Shown in pieces: positions 44,172 to 54,839 of a stretch of 64,000 nt of DNA. How positions within the stretch are numbered: the stretch's first letter is position 1; each line of letters begins with the position of its first letter. The notes beneath the pieces are model-generated. The model was not told where the DNA came from and did not search any database. It worked only from the letters and a program-made list of their open reading frames with translations. The DNA is from Acanthosepion lycidas (taxonomy: Eukaryota; Mollusca; Cephalopoda; Sepiida; Sepiidae), in NCBI GenBank assembly GCA_963932145.1, contig OZ010590.1, positions 55,688,142 to 55,752,141 on the forward strand, in the 5' to 3' direction. Position numbers and translations under genes: made by a program.

Positions 44172-44640
44172 GAGGTTCATGGCCATGTCACGTTGAAACA
44201 CCAGTTCCTGTTCAATCAGTGAAGTTAAGCAATGTTGAAACTGATCAGTAACTAGATGGGTAATCACTTGGGAATACTAGGTGCTATAAGCTTGGACATG
44301 TGGATGGTGTAATGGATAATGGCTCAGAATTGTTAATCGAAGAGCTGTGTTCTAATTCCAGTCGGGTTTGTTATATCCACTTACATACAAATATCCTTGA
44401 GAAAGCTAGGAATCCACCTCTTCTCACTCCAGCTATGGGTTAATTAGTAAGACTTGTATTAGGTTGGTGCAAAAATAATGTCATTATCTCACATATGTTA
44501 CTGTGAGAAAACGACATTATTTTTGCACTAACCTAATATCACTAAACCATTATTATCTCCAAAAGTAAAATTATTACAATCTAAAACTATTACTTGGCTT
44601 TAAATAACTTGCAAAGGGTTGATAAATCATAAAAAATGAA
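44172..44640 (+). mobile_element. Composite 5S/tRNA SINE, most complete copy
   Basis: 44177-44293 follows 5S rRNA almost end to end (CATGGCCATGTCACGTTGAA, CAATCAGTGAAGTTAAGCAA, TAACTAGATGGGTAATCACT, GGGAATACTAGGTGCTATAA). It is followed at 44300-44365 by a tRNA-like unit (GATGGTGTAATGGATAATGG; GTGTTCTAATTCCAG), then a body ending ttgcaaagggttgataaatc. It is split by a hairpin MITE at 44459-44536. The 5S box A/C region is partly mutated, so it is a SINE head and not a 5S gene. Confidence 0.8.
44459..44536. mobile_element. Hairpin mariner MITE, copy 2, nested in SINE
   Basis: TTAGGTTGGTGCAAAAATAA ... TTTTTGCACTAACCTAA, 78 bp, with TA on both sides. Removing it and one TA restores the SINE. Confidence 0.9.
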
Positions 44641-44693
44641 TCATCAATATGGAGTTACAGGACAGTTTTGTCTAGTTTAGCAGATACCAACTA

Positions 44694-44773
44694 TTAGGTT
44701 GGTGCAAAAATAATATCGTTTTCTCACATAGTAACATATGTGAGAAAACGACATTATTTTTGCACCAACCTAA
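44694..44773. mobile_element. Hairpin mariner MITE, copy 3
   Basis: 80 bp, TA flanks on both sides, near-perfect palindrome. Its centre (TCACATAGTAACATATGTGA) is the reverse complement of copy 1, i.e. it is inserted in the other orientation. Confidence 0.9.
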
Positions 44774-45278
44774 TAGTTTGAACTATGCAGCTATTCTGTT
44801 TATATTATATTATGATTTTAGATTGAAGCCAGTCCTATAAAATATTACCTTTCCCACATTCCATTTCAATCCATCATTATTTCCCAAAACGCTCATATTC
44901 AAAATATTTCTTCTTTTTTCAAAAAGTCAAATATATGCTTCCATTTAATAAATGCCAATAAATAGGCTGATCATTCAGATTTTGAAATTTGTTTTATTTT
45001 AGCCAAATTTGGATTTGAGAAATTCATTGTCCCAATTTCTGGATATTGTTTTAAAAATTTGGTTGACCAACATCACTTACATGCTATTGTCTATTGTTTA
45101 AAATCTTGATCAGTGACTTCTTTAATCTCTCACCTTTTTACGTACCTGACTTTATCTGGGTGTAAACATTTAATATTTAACCATAGTCAAATGTTTTTTT
45201 TTACTGTTAACTTGTAAAATTCTAACTACTCTAAGAGAGAGGTCACTTGTTTCTATAATACTATATTACACATTCTAT
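44774..45278. other. No gene recognised
   Basis: AT-rich intron DNA. Confidence 0.5.
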
Positions 45279-45500
45279 GAGTGCATGGCTGAGTGGTTAG
45301 AATGTTTGCTTTCCAGCCGGGAGACCCTGGTTTGAATCTCACCATAGTTGATTTTATTGTCCTGGAGATACAATCCCAGCCTGCAGCATGTTTGGAAAGT
45401 GCATGAAAATGATACCACAGGTTAACTCAAGTCGTGTGAGTTAAATTGGTGTAGATAGAACTCTTTTGGAACTGTTGATTGTTCTGCTGGCACAAAGCCA
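45279..45500 (+). mobile_element. tRNA-derived SINE (cephalopod-type head)
   Basis: GTGCATGGCTGAGTGGTTAG (A-box), CCCTGGTTTGAATCTCACC (B-box), followed by a non-tRNA body (cctggagatacaatcccag, gtcgtgtgagttaaattgg). Best preserved tRNA-like head of the window; the 3' half of the acceptor stem does not pair, so a SINE, not a tRNA gene. Confidence 0.75.
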
Positions 45501-45594
45501 CAAGTCATCATTACCGAGTGTTTGAGCATAATGGCTTTGTTCAGATTGTTGATCTAGATAATGTATTCTCTCCTAGACACTGTAACTAAGGTCT

Positions 45595-46090
45595 GCTTCT
45601 GTCCTGGGTATAATGATAAACTACATCCGCGTCCTGGGTAAGACGATAAACTATATCCAACAGCAAAGCCTCTGGTCAGGAGGTTTTGATGATTGTGGAA
45701 CCACCTCTTAATTGCTGGCATTTCCGGGTCCACCCTGACCTGAGGTAGTAGCATCTGTTAGGGTCCCAGCTATGGGCAAATAGTTGACACCCAAACTTGT
45801 GTAAAAATAGGTTTTAATACCGGAAATACTTTTTAATAAAAAAAAATATTATCAGCAATAATTTTTGAAAGAAAAATTATTATCAGCAATACTTTAAAAA
45901 AAAAAAAAAAAAAGTACCAGCAATACAAACAGATATAAATTCTTTGAAAAAAATATGACCAGCTATAGATTTCTTCAAAGAAAAATATTCCCAGAAATAG
46001 ATTTTTGAAGAAAAACATTACCAACAATAAAAATTTTGTCTGCATTAAATAACCCATTGAGGTTGATATGCCATAAAACAAACCAAACCA
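45595..46090 (+). repeat. Repeat C, copy 5 with duplicated start
   Basis: The first ~33 bases occur twice (gtcctgggtataatgataaactacatccgc / ...aagacgataaactatatcc). Then the usual body with expanded 'accagcaata' units and A-runs, ending ataacccattgaggttgatatg. Confidence 0.7.
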
Positions 46091-46374
46091 AAGGTCTGCT
46101 TGCAGTATAAACTATAGGTGGGCTCTGAGAGTGTTGAACAAATACAAATGTATCTGAGCAGGCATCTGCAACAGGGATTGGCTATCTGCCATAGTAGACA
46201 AGCATACATGAATATGAGCAGCCAGCCAACAATATATTGAATATAACAAATCACTGTAGCAAAAAGGTACTACAGGATGTAATCAATGAGGTTGCTGTTA
46301 GTTACCAGTTTGTAGTGGGAGGGGTTACAAATTGTTACTGATTAATATGAAGACTTACAAAGTAAATGAATTCA

Positions 46375-46520
46375 ACATTTTCAAAAGAAATGAATTTCCA
46401 CAAGGGGAGGAATTTTATACATATTTAAAAGACAACATGTTTCACAAAAGAGAAAGAGGAAATTATATTTGTGTGTAAATAGATAGTTAAAAAAACAGGA
46501 AGGAAAACATTTATGTATTT
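46375..46520 (+). repeat. Repeat H, copy 1
   Basis: Shares gaattcaacattttcaaaag, aggaattttaYa, gtgtgtaRayagat and gaaggaaaaca with 55735-55865. Unknown family. Confidence 0.6.
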
Positions 46521-46621
46521 AGCCACAATTTTGTGCGCATTTGAGGTGCCACAATGTGCGAAATTAAGTCTGCTGCCTGAAGAGTGTTTCCCCACCAGCA
46601 GAGAAGAGTCCTACTGTTATC

Positions 46622-46945
46622 ACTACTACATCAGTCAGTCAGTGCCATGTGTGATACATGCGTAGGTGATCATGTATCTTTCTATACATGACTGATGAGG
46701 CAGATTTTTTCCTGCAGTATGTTGCCATTTCTTTCTGCGGTAGACTAGTTGCCATCCAAGGCTATAGAACCTTTTCTCTCCTGCTATTTACCCATAGCTG
46801 GAAGGTGACGAAGAGGATTCATACTTTTCTCAAGAGTATTAGCATGTAAGTGAATGTAATGGATTTAACTGGAATTCAAACTCAGCTCTCTGATTCCTCA
46901 ATCCAAACCACTATCCATTACTCCACTGTGTCTCTATCACTATTA
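46622..46945 (-). mobile_element. tRNA-derived SINE-E, copy 2
   Basis: Same element and orientation as 11970-12305 (gtgtgatacatgcgtagg, ttctttctgcggtagac, ggaattcaaactcagctctc). Confidence 0.75.
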
Positions 46946-47447
46946 CATACTGAAGCCAAAAGAGGGGATGAGGGTTTATGACCATTTCTTTTATATTCCT
47001 GGCAGACAAGATGGAGCTTATCCTCGTACTTCTTTAGAAGAGAACCAACTTTAGACAACACAGATCTTGACTTTGTTGTGTCTGGTATAGGTAAGAGTTG
47101 TTTTCTCCTGAGTAATTAGCTGTTTCAAGCAGGCAGTCTATCAACATAGACAGCAATGCATGAGAATAGTGATGCTTGATTGTCAATGAATCATAGCCAA
47201 TTGGTGCTGCACTTCCCCGTCTTTATCTTGTGATCAAAGTGTAGTATTTGTCCTCTCTTTCTCTTAAAATCGTGAGATGTGTAGTCTCAGAGATTACAAA
47301 TCTGTGGCAGCACCACCCTCATTGCACTAAAGAGGGAGGCTTGGTGGCTACCAGTGCCAGCATAGCAATGATCACAGAGACTGAGCAATTTTTTGGCCTT
47401 TATGCATATATATGCTTATAGGTATCTGTAAGCGTTCTGAAAGCAAA
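46946..47447. other. No gene recognised
   Basis: Less AT-rich than neighbours; no domain, no matching repeat in the window. Confidence 0.4.
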
Positions 47448-47448
47448 G

Positions 47449-47590
47449 AAAGTATTTGTCGCAGATTACTTCCACAACACAAAGAAAAATCACTACGTAA
47501 GTACAGACTCGAGTATCGGGGGCAGAAAGAAATGCTGAAAACTGGATTCGCCAGTACTATCTCAAATCACAATGCGTGTAACCAGTCAGA
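47449..47590. repeat. Repeat G, copy 2
   Basis: Partner of 2950-3095. Confidence 0.6.
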
Positions 47591-47810
47591 AAAATAATTC
47601 ACTCTCTAACAAACACCGTAGCCAAAAAGGACCGAATTTCCGCTCTTGAATCAAGAACACCAACTGCTTTTATTGGCAGAACCTATTTTTTTCCATTTGT
47701 CGACAGCTGGGATATGATGTTCAGTAATTTGCATATCAAAATACTTTTATAGCGACTCCTGCGACGGGCTTGTTTTTTTTTTTTTTGTTTTTTTTTTAAA
47801 TTCAAATATT

Positions 47811-48215
47811 CCATTTTCAGCATGTTTTGCAGAATACGTACCCTTTTGTTTGGTAAGTAATTTTCTTTTTCACCACTTTTTCCATCGTAGAATACACGCG
47901 ACGCACTGTCGCTTGGTTTGACGAGGGTAAGTCGCCGTTTTCTTCGCTATAGTATCCCATATTACAAACAACCTTGTTTTACATTCTACTACTATCGGGA
48001 AGAGAGTAAATACCAGCTCAGTTGATGCTGGCAGTGAGGAAAGCACTGCCTGGATTTGACTTTTTTTCTTACAGTTTCAAACTAAACTTTAATGTCATAT
48101 CCAAAACATGCTGGACTATGGGAGTCACCAGACCTACAGAGCAGAAGGTTAGAGAGCTACGAACTTGTTTGAGATTTTGTGAACAAAAGAGAATAAAACC
48201 AAAATCTTGAAATCA
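47811..48215 (+). other. Exon-like segments, unassigned
   Basis: CCATTTTCAG then 32 bases and a consensus donor (GTAAGT at 47853); another GTAAGT follows a CpG-rich stretch at ~47890-47930 (ACACGCGACGCACTGTCGC). At 48064-48073 a pyrimidine tract plus acag precedes an open frame ending ...EQKVRELRTCLRFCEQKRI then KPKS and a stop at 48208. None fits the KATNIP homology. Could be decayed LTR-type or retrocopy sequence. Confidence 0.25.
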
Positions 48216-48375
48216 GAACAGGTGGAATGTGATTTCTTTTAACACCTGCAAATTAGTTTCTTCTCTGGCAAGACACTGATACACAATAAGTCCTCTCTTC
48301 GTTCTGTTCTTCTGTAATTACTTCAATGATCATCAAAAGGGGGTGCAGGATAACTCACCACCACTAAGATTTATT

Positions 48376-49072
48376 TTTAAATAAAGTAAATTGACATAAA
48401 AAACCTAATTCAATAAAACATTATTCACCTAATTAGAAAATAAATTACATTAAACATTATTTATATTATTTTGATTGTTGTCCTCATCTTTATTGTCATA
48501 TTCACGATGTTTCAGACATTGTATGCTCCTGCCTTCTTTAGGTTATTGGAATTTCAAATGGAACCATTTATTTTGTACATCGGGGTAGATTGCTCTAGTT
48601 TCACATACCATAGCTCTTCAGGATGTCTCAGTTATCTCCCTTTAACCCAACTCTCCAAATTTTTGTTCACCACTGCAGTAGTCAGGTATTGAACTCACAA
48701 CTCTGGGTCAAGTCACTGGATTCAACCAATGCTTTTATCCACTGGGCCATATGTCTTTAAGGATAAAAGAATTGGTTGGATCCAACTCTTTGGGTCATGT
48801 CACTGGATCCAACCAATGCCACAGTGTACATGACCAAAATTTTGTGAATATGGCAATAAAGATGAGGACAACAGTCTGAACAATGTAAATAATTACAATA
48901 CCTCATTTCAGAAATATAGACAGACATAACAATTTATCTTATTAAAAATAATTAAAAACAAAAAACTGCTTCATTTGTTTTGCATTTTTTTTTATTTACT
49001 TCATTAAAAAAATAATTAAAAACAAATGTTTTATTGAATTATTTTTTTATGTCAATTTACTTTATTTAAAAT
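48376..49072. mobile_element. Foldback element containing a nested FB-SINE
   Basis: Arms 48376-48422 (AATAAAGTAAATTGACATAA, TTCAATAAAACATT) and 49026-49072 (its complement) are nearly identical. The FB-SINE lies between them. Confidence 0.7.
48455..48945 (-). mobile_element. FB-SINE with both inverted arms
   Basis: Left arm ttgtcatattcacgatgtttc, right arm tgtgaatatggcaataaaga at ~48842. Core on minus strand: ATGGCCCAGTGGATAAAAGC, then GTTGTGAGTTCAATACC. The tRNA-like start is duplicated (ggatccaaccaatgc twice). Confidence 0.75.
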
Positions 49073-49419
49073 TTCTTTATAATTTACTTTATTAAAAATA
49101 ATTAAAAATGAAAAACTGGTTCATATTTTACATAATGCCTTTTCCGTTGCCTTATTTGTAGAAAAATAATCACTAGTTAAGGTTTTAAATAATCCTTAAT
49201 AAATTAGTTTTATTCAGTTATAAAAAAAAGTTATGTTTTTTTTGGTGCTGAGTTGTCTCAGTCCTGAGTAGTCCTACTGCTCAGTTGGTGGTGTTGAGTT
49301 GTATCAAAAGTCCTTTGCATTCTTGTTTTGTTCTTTTTGCAGATGTGCCTTTTCCAAATTGTCAACTAAGTATGTGCAGCATGAATGGTCATCAAAATGT
49401 TTTCTAAAAACTTTCCAAT

Positions 49420-49730
49420 GCAGTCCTTTATTTACATTATTCGAACTATTGTCCTCATCTTTGTCACCATATTTATCACAACATTTCGGCCGTTGTATGC
49501 TCCAGCCTTCTTCAGGTGGCTGGAATTTCAAACTGAACCTTTTATTTCACTCACTGGGGTAGACTGTTCTAGTTCCACGTGCCATGTTTGATGGATGTCA
49601 GTTATCAGTTATCTCCTGCTAATTTTCCCTCTGAAAGTTCTCCACTGCCTTAACCGGATATTGAACTCTTTGGGTCCTGTCACTGGATCTAACCAACGCC
49701 TTTATCCACTGTGCCATGTGTCCTTGAGAA
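49420..49730 (-). mobile_element. FB-SINE copy, antisense
   Basis: tttgtcaccatatttatcac...cttcttcaggtggctgg...ccggatattgaactctttgg...atccactgtgccatgtgtcc. It ends at the start of the Penelope tail at ~49731. Confidence 0.7.
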
Positions 49731-50700
49731 TGGGTATGAATTTCTGGGTATTATAAACCTAATGTCTTCAGCAACCATTTTTACCAGAGCTCATATTGCA
49801 ACTTTGTTATCATTGCTTTTCTCTGGAACTCCTTATTACTGGTTCCCATATTGTATTTATTTCTATGCTTGGTTGGCTCAGGAGATTTTCGTGGCCTAGC
49901 TTATGTGCTGATTCCTTAAGTTTACGAATTTTCCAGTGGTGTTCCTTGTCTATGATCTCAACTTGATCCCACAGAGGGCGGTGATCTCCCTTCTCTCTCC
50001 ATATGTGGTCAGCCACGCCTGATTTTTCTACTTCCCCTCGCATTACAGCTTTCTGGTGTTCTTGAAGCCTTACCTTGATGAGGCGGCCTGTCTCTTCTTT
50101 ATATTCTTTTCCGCAGTTGCATGGGATAGCGTACACACAGTCCTTAGTCATATTCTCACTTGAGAGAGATATCTGCGAAGTGTCGTCAAGGTTGTTATAT
50201 GGACCGCAGATCCTTTGAATTTAAGACATCTGATAACCCCTTCACATAAGGCAGGCAGACTGTTTTCTGAGTGTTGTTGTCCTCCTCCTCTTGTACCTGC
50301 CTATCCCAGTTTTTGGGGGCTGCTGCCATGTACCCAGAGTAGTTGTTACGTTGTAGGGTACTACTTATACTGACCACTTCTTTATCTAATGTCTCTGGGT
50401 CACTACTTATGACTTTTACTCGGTGGTGTAAGCAACAGATGATCCCTTTCTTTATGCTGTATGGATGGTGGGAGTTGAAATTAAGGTACTGTCCGGTGAA
50501 TGTTGGTTTACGGTATACGGATGTCTTAAACCCATGCTCTGTTTGAGATATTAGAACATCCAGTTGTTACTCTCTTTCTCCATTGTGAACTGTATTGAAG
50601 GTCTTATTGAGTTCACATGGTCCAGTAGAACCTGAACATCTTCCTGGTGTGGCCAGAGTATGAAGGTGTCATCTACGTACCTTAACCATATAATTGGCTT
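49731..50700 (-). mobile_element. Penelope-like element (type 1), C-terminal half
   Basis: Minus strand: RT-tail pieces FKTSVYRKPTFTGQYLN-like at ~50480-50540, YNPGYM-like (NNYSGYMAAAPKNWDRQVQE) at 50195-50377, then a 113-codon GIY-YIG domain (49810-50151): KDCVYAIPCNCGKEYKEETG, RLIKVRLQEHQKAVMRGEVE, SGVADHIW and IIDKEHHWKIRKLKESAHK. GIY-YIG here is the YAIP/YKEETGR form with the VRLQEH arginine and the late glutamate. This domain nicks target DNA. RT catalytic core not included; broken. Confidence 0.85.
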
Positions 50701-50945
50701 TAGAGATATATATTGAACTCACACTCTTTGGTTCCTGTCACTGGATCTAACAAATGCTTTTATCCACTGTGCCATCTGGGTATGAATTTCTGGGTATTAT
50801 AAACCTAATGTCTTCAGTAACCATTTTTACCAGTGCTCATATTGCAATGTTGCTATTAACCATCCATGTTTTTACCAGAGCTCATATTGCAACTTTGTTA
50901 TCATTGCTTTTCTCTGGCACTCCTTATTACTGGTTCCTTTACAGT
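50700..50945 (-). repeat. Duplicated FB-SINE head plus Penelope tail
   Basis: 50714-50945 repeats 49655-49850: SINE head (attgaactc...tatccactgtgccat) directly joined to the Penelope 3' tail (gggtatgaatttctgggtat). Within it, ttttaccagagctcatattgc occurs twice. Consistent with a Penelope pseudo-LTR arrangement. Confidence 0.65.
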
Positions 50946-51340
50946 CCTTTATTGTTCTGTGATTAATGTCCTTACTTAAATAGTAACAAGAACAAAATAT
51001 TTGTGAAAGATCAGACTTCATTACATTCAATTTCACACAAATAACTTTGGGAAAGGGATGAATCCAAATCATCTTCCCACAGCTATGTGTTAAATAGCAG
51101 AGTAGACTGACCTTTCTAGCCACCAGCAACCAGTCTAAAAGGATAGCCTCTGAGTTCAAATCTAACTGATGGGCTAATGGGTTCATAGCAGTTTTTATTA
51201 GAGAACTACCTTATGTTGGGACATTAGTAAGGTGCTTACTATACACCCATTGAAAAGATTACGGATATTACATTTAACTGCAGGATGAGGTTGTGGACAT
51301 CGATCTTAAATGAGGTCAAATAATATATATATGTTTTTTA
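50946..51340. other. No gene recognised
   Basis: A 104-codon antisense ORF (50872-51186) shows no domain. Confidence 0.4.
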
Positions 51341-51343
51341 AAA

Positions 51344-51558
51344 ATATATTATCATCGCAACACCAAAATTCCCATGTTCAAAACTGAAACTTCAATCTAA
51401 ATTCAATCATAAAAATTAAACTTAAAATACAAAGTTCTGTTTTTTAGCATTGCTTGATAATGGAATGGAACTTTGTATTTAAGGCTTAATTTTTATGATT
51501 GAATTTAGATTGAAGTTTCAGTTTTGAACATGGGAATTTTGGTGTTGCGATGATATAT
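51344..51558. mobile_element. 215-bp near-perfect foldback
   Basis: Arms 51344-51436 and 51468-51558 pair over ~91 bases with about three or four differences (CATCGCAACACCAAAATTCC at one end, its complement at the other). Loop of ~31 bases with tagcattgcttgataatgg. Arms this similar imply recent insertion or arm homogenisation. Confidence 0.85.
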
Positions 51559-51670
51559 TTAAAAAAAAAAAACATTATGATATTATGCTCTACTGTTCTA
51601 TCGAGCACTGTTTTTTTAAAAATAAATGCTAAGAACTCTGAATTATAAATCTTATTGTTCTTCCCTATTA

Positions 51671-51674
<4 letters not shown>

Positions 51675-51724
<50 letters not shown>
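51675..51724. repeat. (TA)n tract
   Basis: TA dinucleotide run. Confidence 0.9.
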
Positions 51725-51729
<5 letters not shown>

Positions 51730-51902
51730 TTACTTTTACCACCAATGTTAAGCACTTGATGAGATGTCTAAATTAGACAAATATGCATTTTTGTCATGGT
51801 AACTTGCATGTTGTAATAAATATTTATTGCTTTACTCTTGTATTGAGCCCTTTTTAAATTAATGTTATGAACATTTGAATTTATATTCATTTACATTTGG
51901 AG

Positions 51903-51934
<32 letters not shown>

Positions 51935-52263
51935 AATAGTATCTGAAACAAAAGTGAAGATGATAAGACAAAGTAGAAAATTTAGTAATGATATATTTCA
52001 CTGAAAGTGTCTGTTCTCTTTGGCTTCCTCAGGTTACAATGAAAGAAGGACAGAACTGTATGTGAGGAAAAATGCCTTAGGATTTTTGAGGATAAGTAGT
52101 GACCATAAATCAAATTAAATGAGATATCAACTTCAATGTCCAGAAACTCAAGAGTGTATCTCTCCGCCTTTTTGTTTGTTTGCTTTATCTATAATATTAT
52201 AGAAGCTTGTTGTTGGATGTTAAATCAGTCCACCTAACCTAGAGTGTTTTTTTTTTTTTGTGT

Positions 52264-52268
<5 letters not shown>

Positions 52269-52337
<69 letters not shown>
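52269..52337. repeat. (TA)n tract beside SINE-F
   Basis: TA run ending directly at the AT-rich end of SINE-F. Confidence 0.9.
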
Positions 52338-52339
<2 letters not shown>

Positions 52340-52575
52340 CTTTAAATGTTATTTTTATTGAATAATCATATCTGAGTAGATGCTCTACTTATTTATTAAA
52401 CAGTATATTTATTTATTTTCATCTACTGGTCTGAATATTTGAAAAATCTTAAAGAAAAATATGTACTCTCTAACAGGATTCGAACCTGTGTCACCCTAGG
52501 CAAAGGGAACCATTGTTAGATCCAACATGCTCTAGACCAACTGATCTATAGAGAAATGGGCTGATCAGGCAAAGT
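52338..52575 (-). mobile_element. tRNA-derived SINE-F, best copy
   Basis: Minus-strand tRNA-like head: TAGATCAGTTGGTCTAGAGC (A-box) and GACACAGGTTCGAATCC (B-box); body atctgagtagatgctctact; AT-rich end at the (TA)n tract. Confidence 0.8.
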
Positions 52576-52626
52576 TGAATAGTGCCTTTAAACAATAAAA
52601 TCTATTGGATTAATAAATAAAAAGCC

Positions 52627-52629
<3 letters not shown>

Positions 52630-52715
<86 letters not shown>

Positions 52716-52718
52716 CCA
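52630..52718. repeat. (TA)n(CA)n tract
   Basis: TA run followed by a short CA run. Confidence 0.9.
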
Positions 52719-52929
52719 AGCATATACATTTTTTTTGTATACTTATACATCCATGTATACAAACATGTATTTACAAAAAAAACAAAACAAAGAGCTTCAT
52801 AATCTTAACATTTCCTGTTTTACTTTTTTTAAAATTGTGAAGTTTTATTTCTGTTTGAATTGCTGACATGAGGAGTTATCATTATTTATATACAGACTAT
52901 TCATCTTTGTTGTTGTTGTTATCACAATT

Positions 52930-53200
52930 TGGTAAGTTAGTAATTGTGAGTTCAATCCCTGAGCGAAGTAGTGCAGACTTAACCTCAGTGGAAATAGGGT
53001 GAGCAATCTCTAGACATAGAGGTAGTGGAATGAGAACAATCTGTCTCTGTAGATTAAATAAAGGGTTCTGTTCAAAATTCCCTGAAGACTACCTCGAACA
53101 ACAAGGCACTTGATGAAGGTAGGAGAGCAGAATGGCTGAAATGTAATAATAATAAAGATGAGGATAAAAGTTTGAGTGTAAATAATGTAAATGCATTTTT
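52930..53200 (+). mobile_element. FB-SINE variant
   Basis: B-box AATTGTGAGTTCAATCCCTG, body gattaaataaagggttctg, right arm gaaggtaggagagcagaatgg...aataataaagatgagg and gtaaataatgtaaat. The 5' arm is not visible. It ends ~75 bases before the exon at 53276. Confidence 0.65.
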
Positions 53201-53275
53201 ATTTCTTTTTTTTTTTTTTTTTTCTTATATGCAAAAAAATCCCTGTTAACATTGAATTTTTTGCTTATATTTCAG

Positions 53276-53341
53276 AAATTAAAAGACAGTCTTGAAGCAA
53301 ATCCTCTTTTACAACTAAGTGTTGCTGAAGAACTCAGTTCT
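53276..53341 (+). CDS. KATNIP: KATNIP-like exon (LLQLSV segment)
   Basis: Acceptor TTGCTTATATTTCAG, donor TCT|GTAAGT, 66 bases in phase 0 at both ends. Reads KLKDSLEANPLLQLSVAEEL followed by SS. It joins the preceding exon to give one helical-looking stretch. Being short and isolated by introns of 20.3 and 4.2 kb, it rests on phase fit and splice quality as much as on similarity. No recognised mobile element overlaps it. Confidence 0.75.
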
Positions 53342-54835
53342 GTAAGTTATGTTAATTATTATTATTATTGCTAGATGTTTATGTAACTGGTAATATTATT
53401 TATAGTGTTTATTAAACAAATGTCAGAACTTTCATCTAGGATAATGATTATATATAGTAGCATACTAAATACTAAACATTTTTATAGTACATTAACATGT
53501 CACTTAAGCAATTAGTTGATTTTGTTTTTTCCAATCTTACAGTATTTCTTATTATGCAAATGTTATTTTAGTGGATACATGTCAGGATGTCTACTCAAAC
53601 ATGAGTACCCATTAAAATAATGTTTTCAATAATACAAAACATAGGAAATACAGAAAATGTAATTTTTTAATACTTTCTACACTAGAGAATGATTTATCTG
53701 TTTGTTACAAATTTATATTTTTGCAATTCCTTAAGAAGGAATTATAATTATTTTTTTTTAAACTGTATATTTTTATATTGTAAATTATATTTACTAGAAA
53801 GACCTGTGAAAATTTCACTGTTTTCCAATTTTAATTTTCTGATGAATGTCATTTCTTAAGTTAATGATTGAATAAGCTCATGGAGAATAATTTGAAAATA
53901 ATTCAGCAGATGATGTTATTTTATTAATAGTACTGTATTTTTGGCAAGTACCTTACTGGACTTGCTGGAATCTATTTCAAGTCACTCAAAGTGAAGTCAT
54001 TTAAATGGTCAAACTGGAATTTTTATGTGTATCTTTTTTTAATACACACTTCAATAATTGATTTATAATTAGGATGCATATGGTTACAAAAAACAATTTA
54101 ATCGAGTTTTTATTTTTGTTTATATCAAGTTGGTTGGCCTTATTGGGTTTCCATCATTCTGTGCGTCTAAAAAAAAAAAAAAAAAAAAAAAAAACATTGT
54201 TGCATTTATCATGGTCGGCAGTGCTTCTTGGTATTTTGACTGAGAGCAAATTTTGGTGATAATCATGTGAATGAAAGGAAATCATGTATTTTAGTCATAA
54301 GTAGCTGTGCTTGCTCTAGTCTATTCGAGCCTAATGCTATGTCATCTACATAGTCTGTATAGCATATGACACTAGCTGATTCTTGAATACTTTTGGCTTT
54401 TACAGCTTACAACACAACAGCTCCAGTCCTATCTCCAGATGGTAGAATCAGTTTGGTAGTTATTCTACTGGGATATACTCTGGGTGCATATCTGTTCATC
54501 ATTTATCCAGATTATGCCTTATTACTTGCCATGAAAGATGAAAAAGTGGACAAGAATTGAGGCAGGCATTACTAAGAGAATAAGTTTATTAGATGTAAAT
54601 TGGAAAGTGGGTAGAAAGGAGTTTTATTGGTTAGAAAATAGTATTGCTAACAGAATAAGTTTATCATATGTATAATGTAAATACATTTATTATTGATATG
54701 AATTGAAAATTATGAAGAACGTATTCAGCTATTAAGTCAGCCATTACTGACAGAATCAGATTATTATATGTAACAATTATTGGCTTTTATACTGCAGTCT
54801 TCTGTTAGCACATTTTAAATGATGCAGAATTAATG
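53342..54835. other. No gene recognised
   Basis: Intron DNA with an A-run near 54170-54194. Between 54540 and 54780 three related ~100-base segments (aggcattactRRYagaataag...tatgta) suggest a weak tandem repeat. Confidence 0.45.
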
Positions 54836-54839
54836 TTTG

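Noticed and set aside
44177..44293. Possible functional 5S rRNA gene.
   Set aside because: Substitutions in the internal control region and direct fusion to a tRNA-like unit and SINE body; related truncated copies elsewhere.
45279..45350. Possible functional tRNA gene (good A and B boxes).
   Set aside because: Acceptor-stem pairing is lacking and a SINE body follows; the same holds for heads at 16275, 34668, 52560 and 55112.
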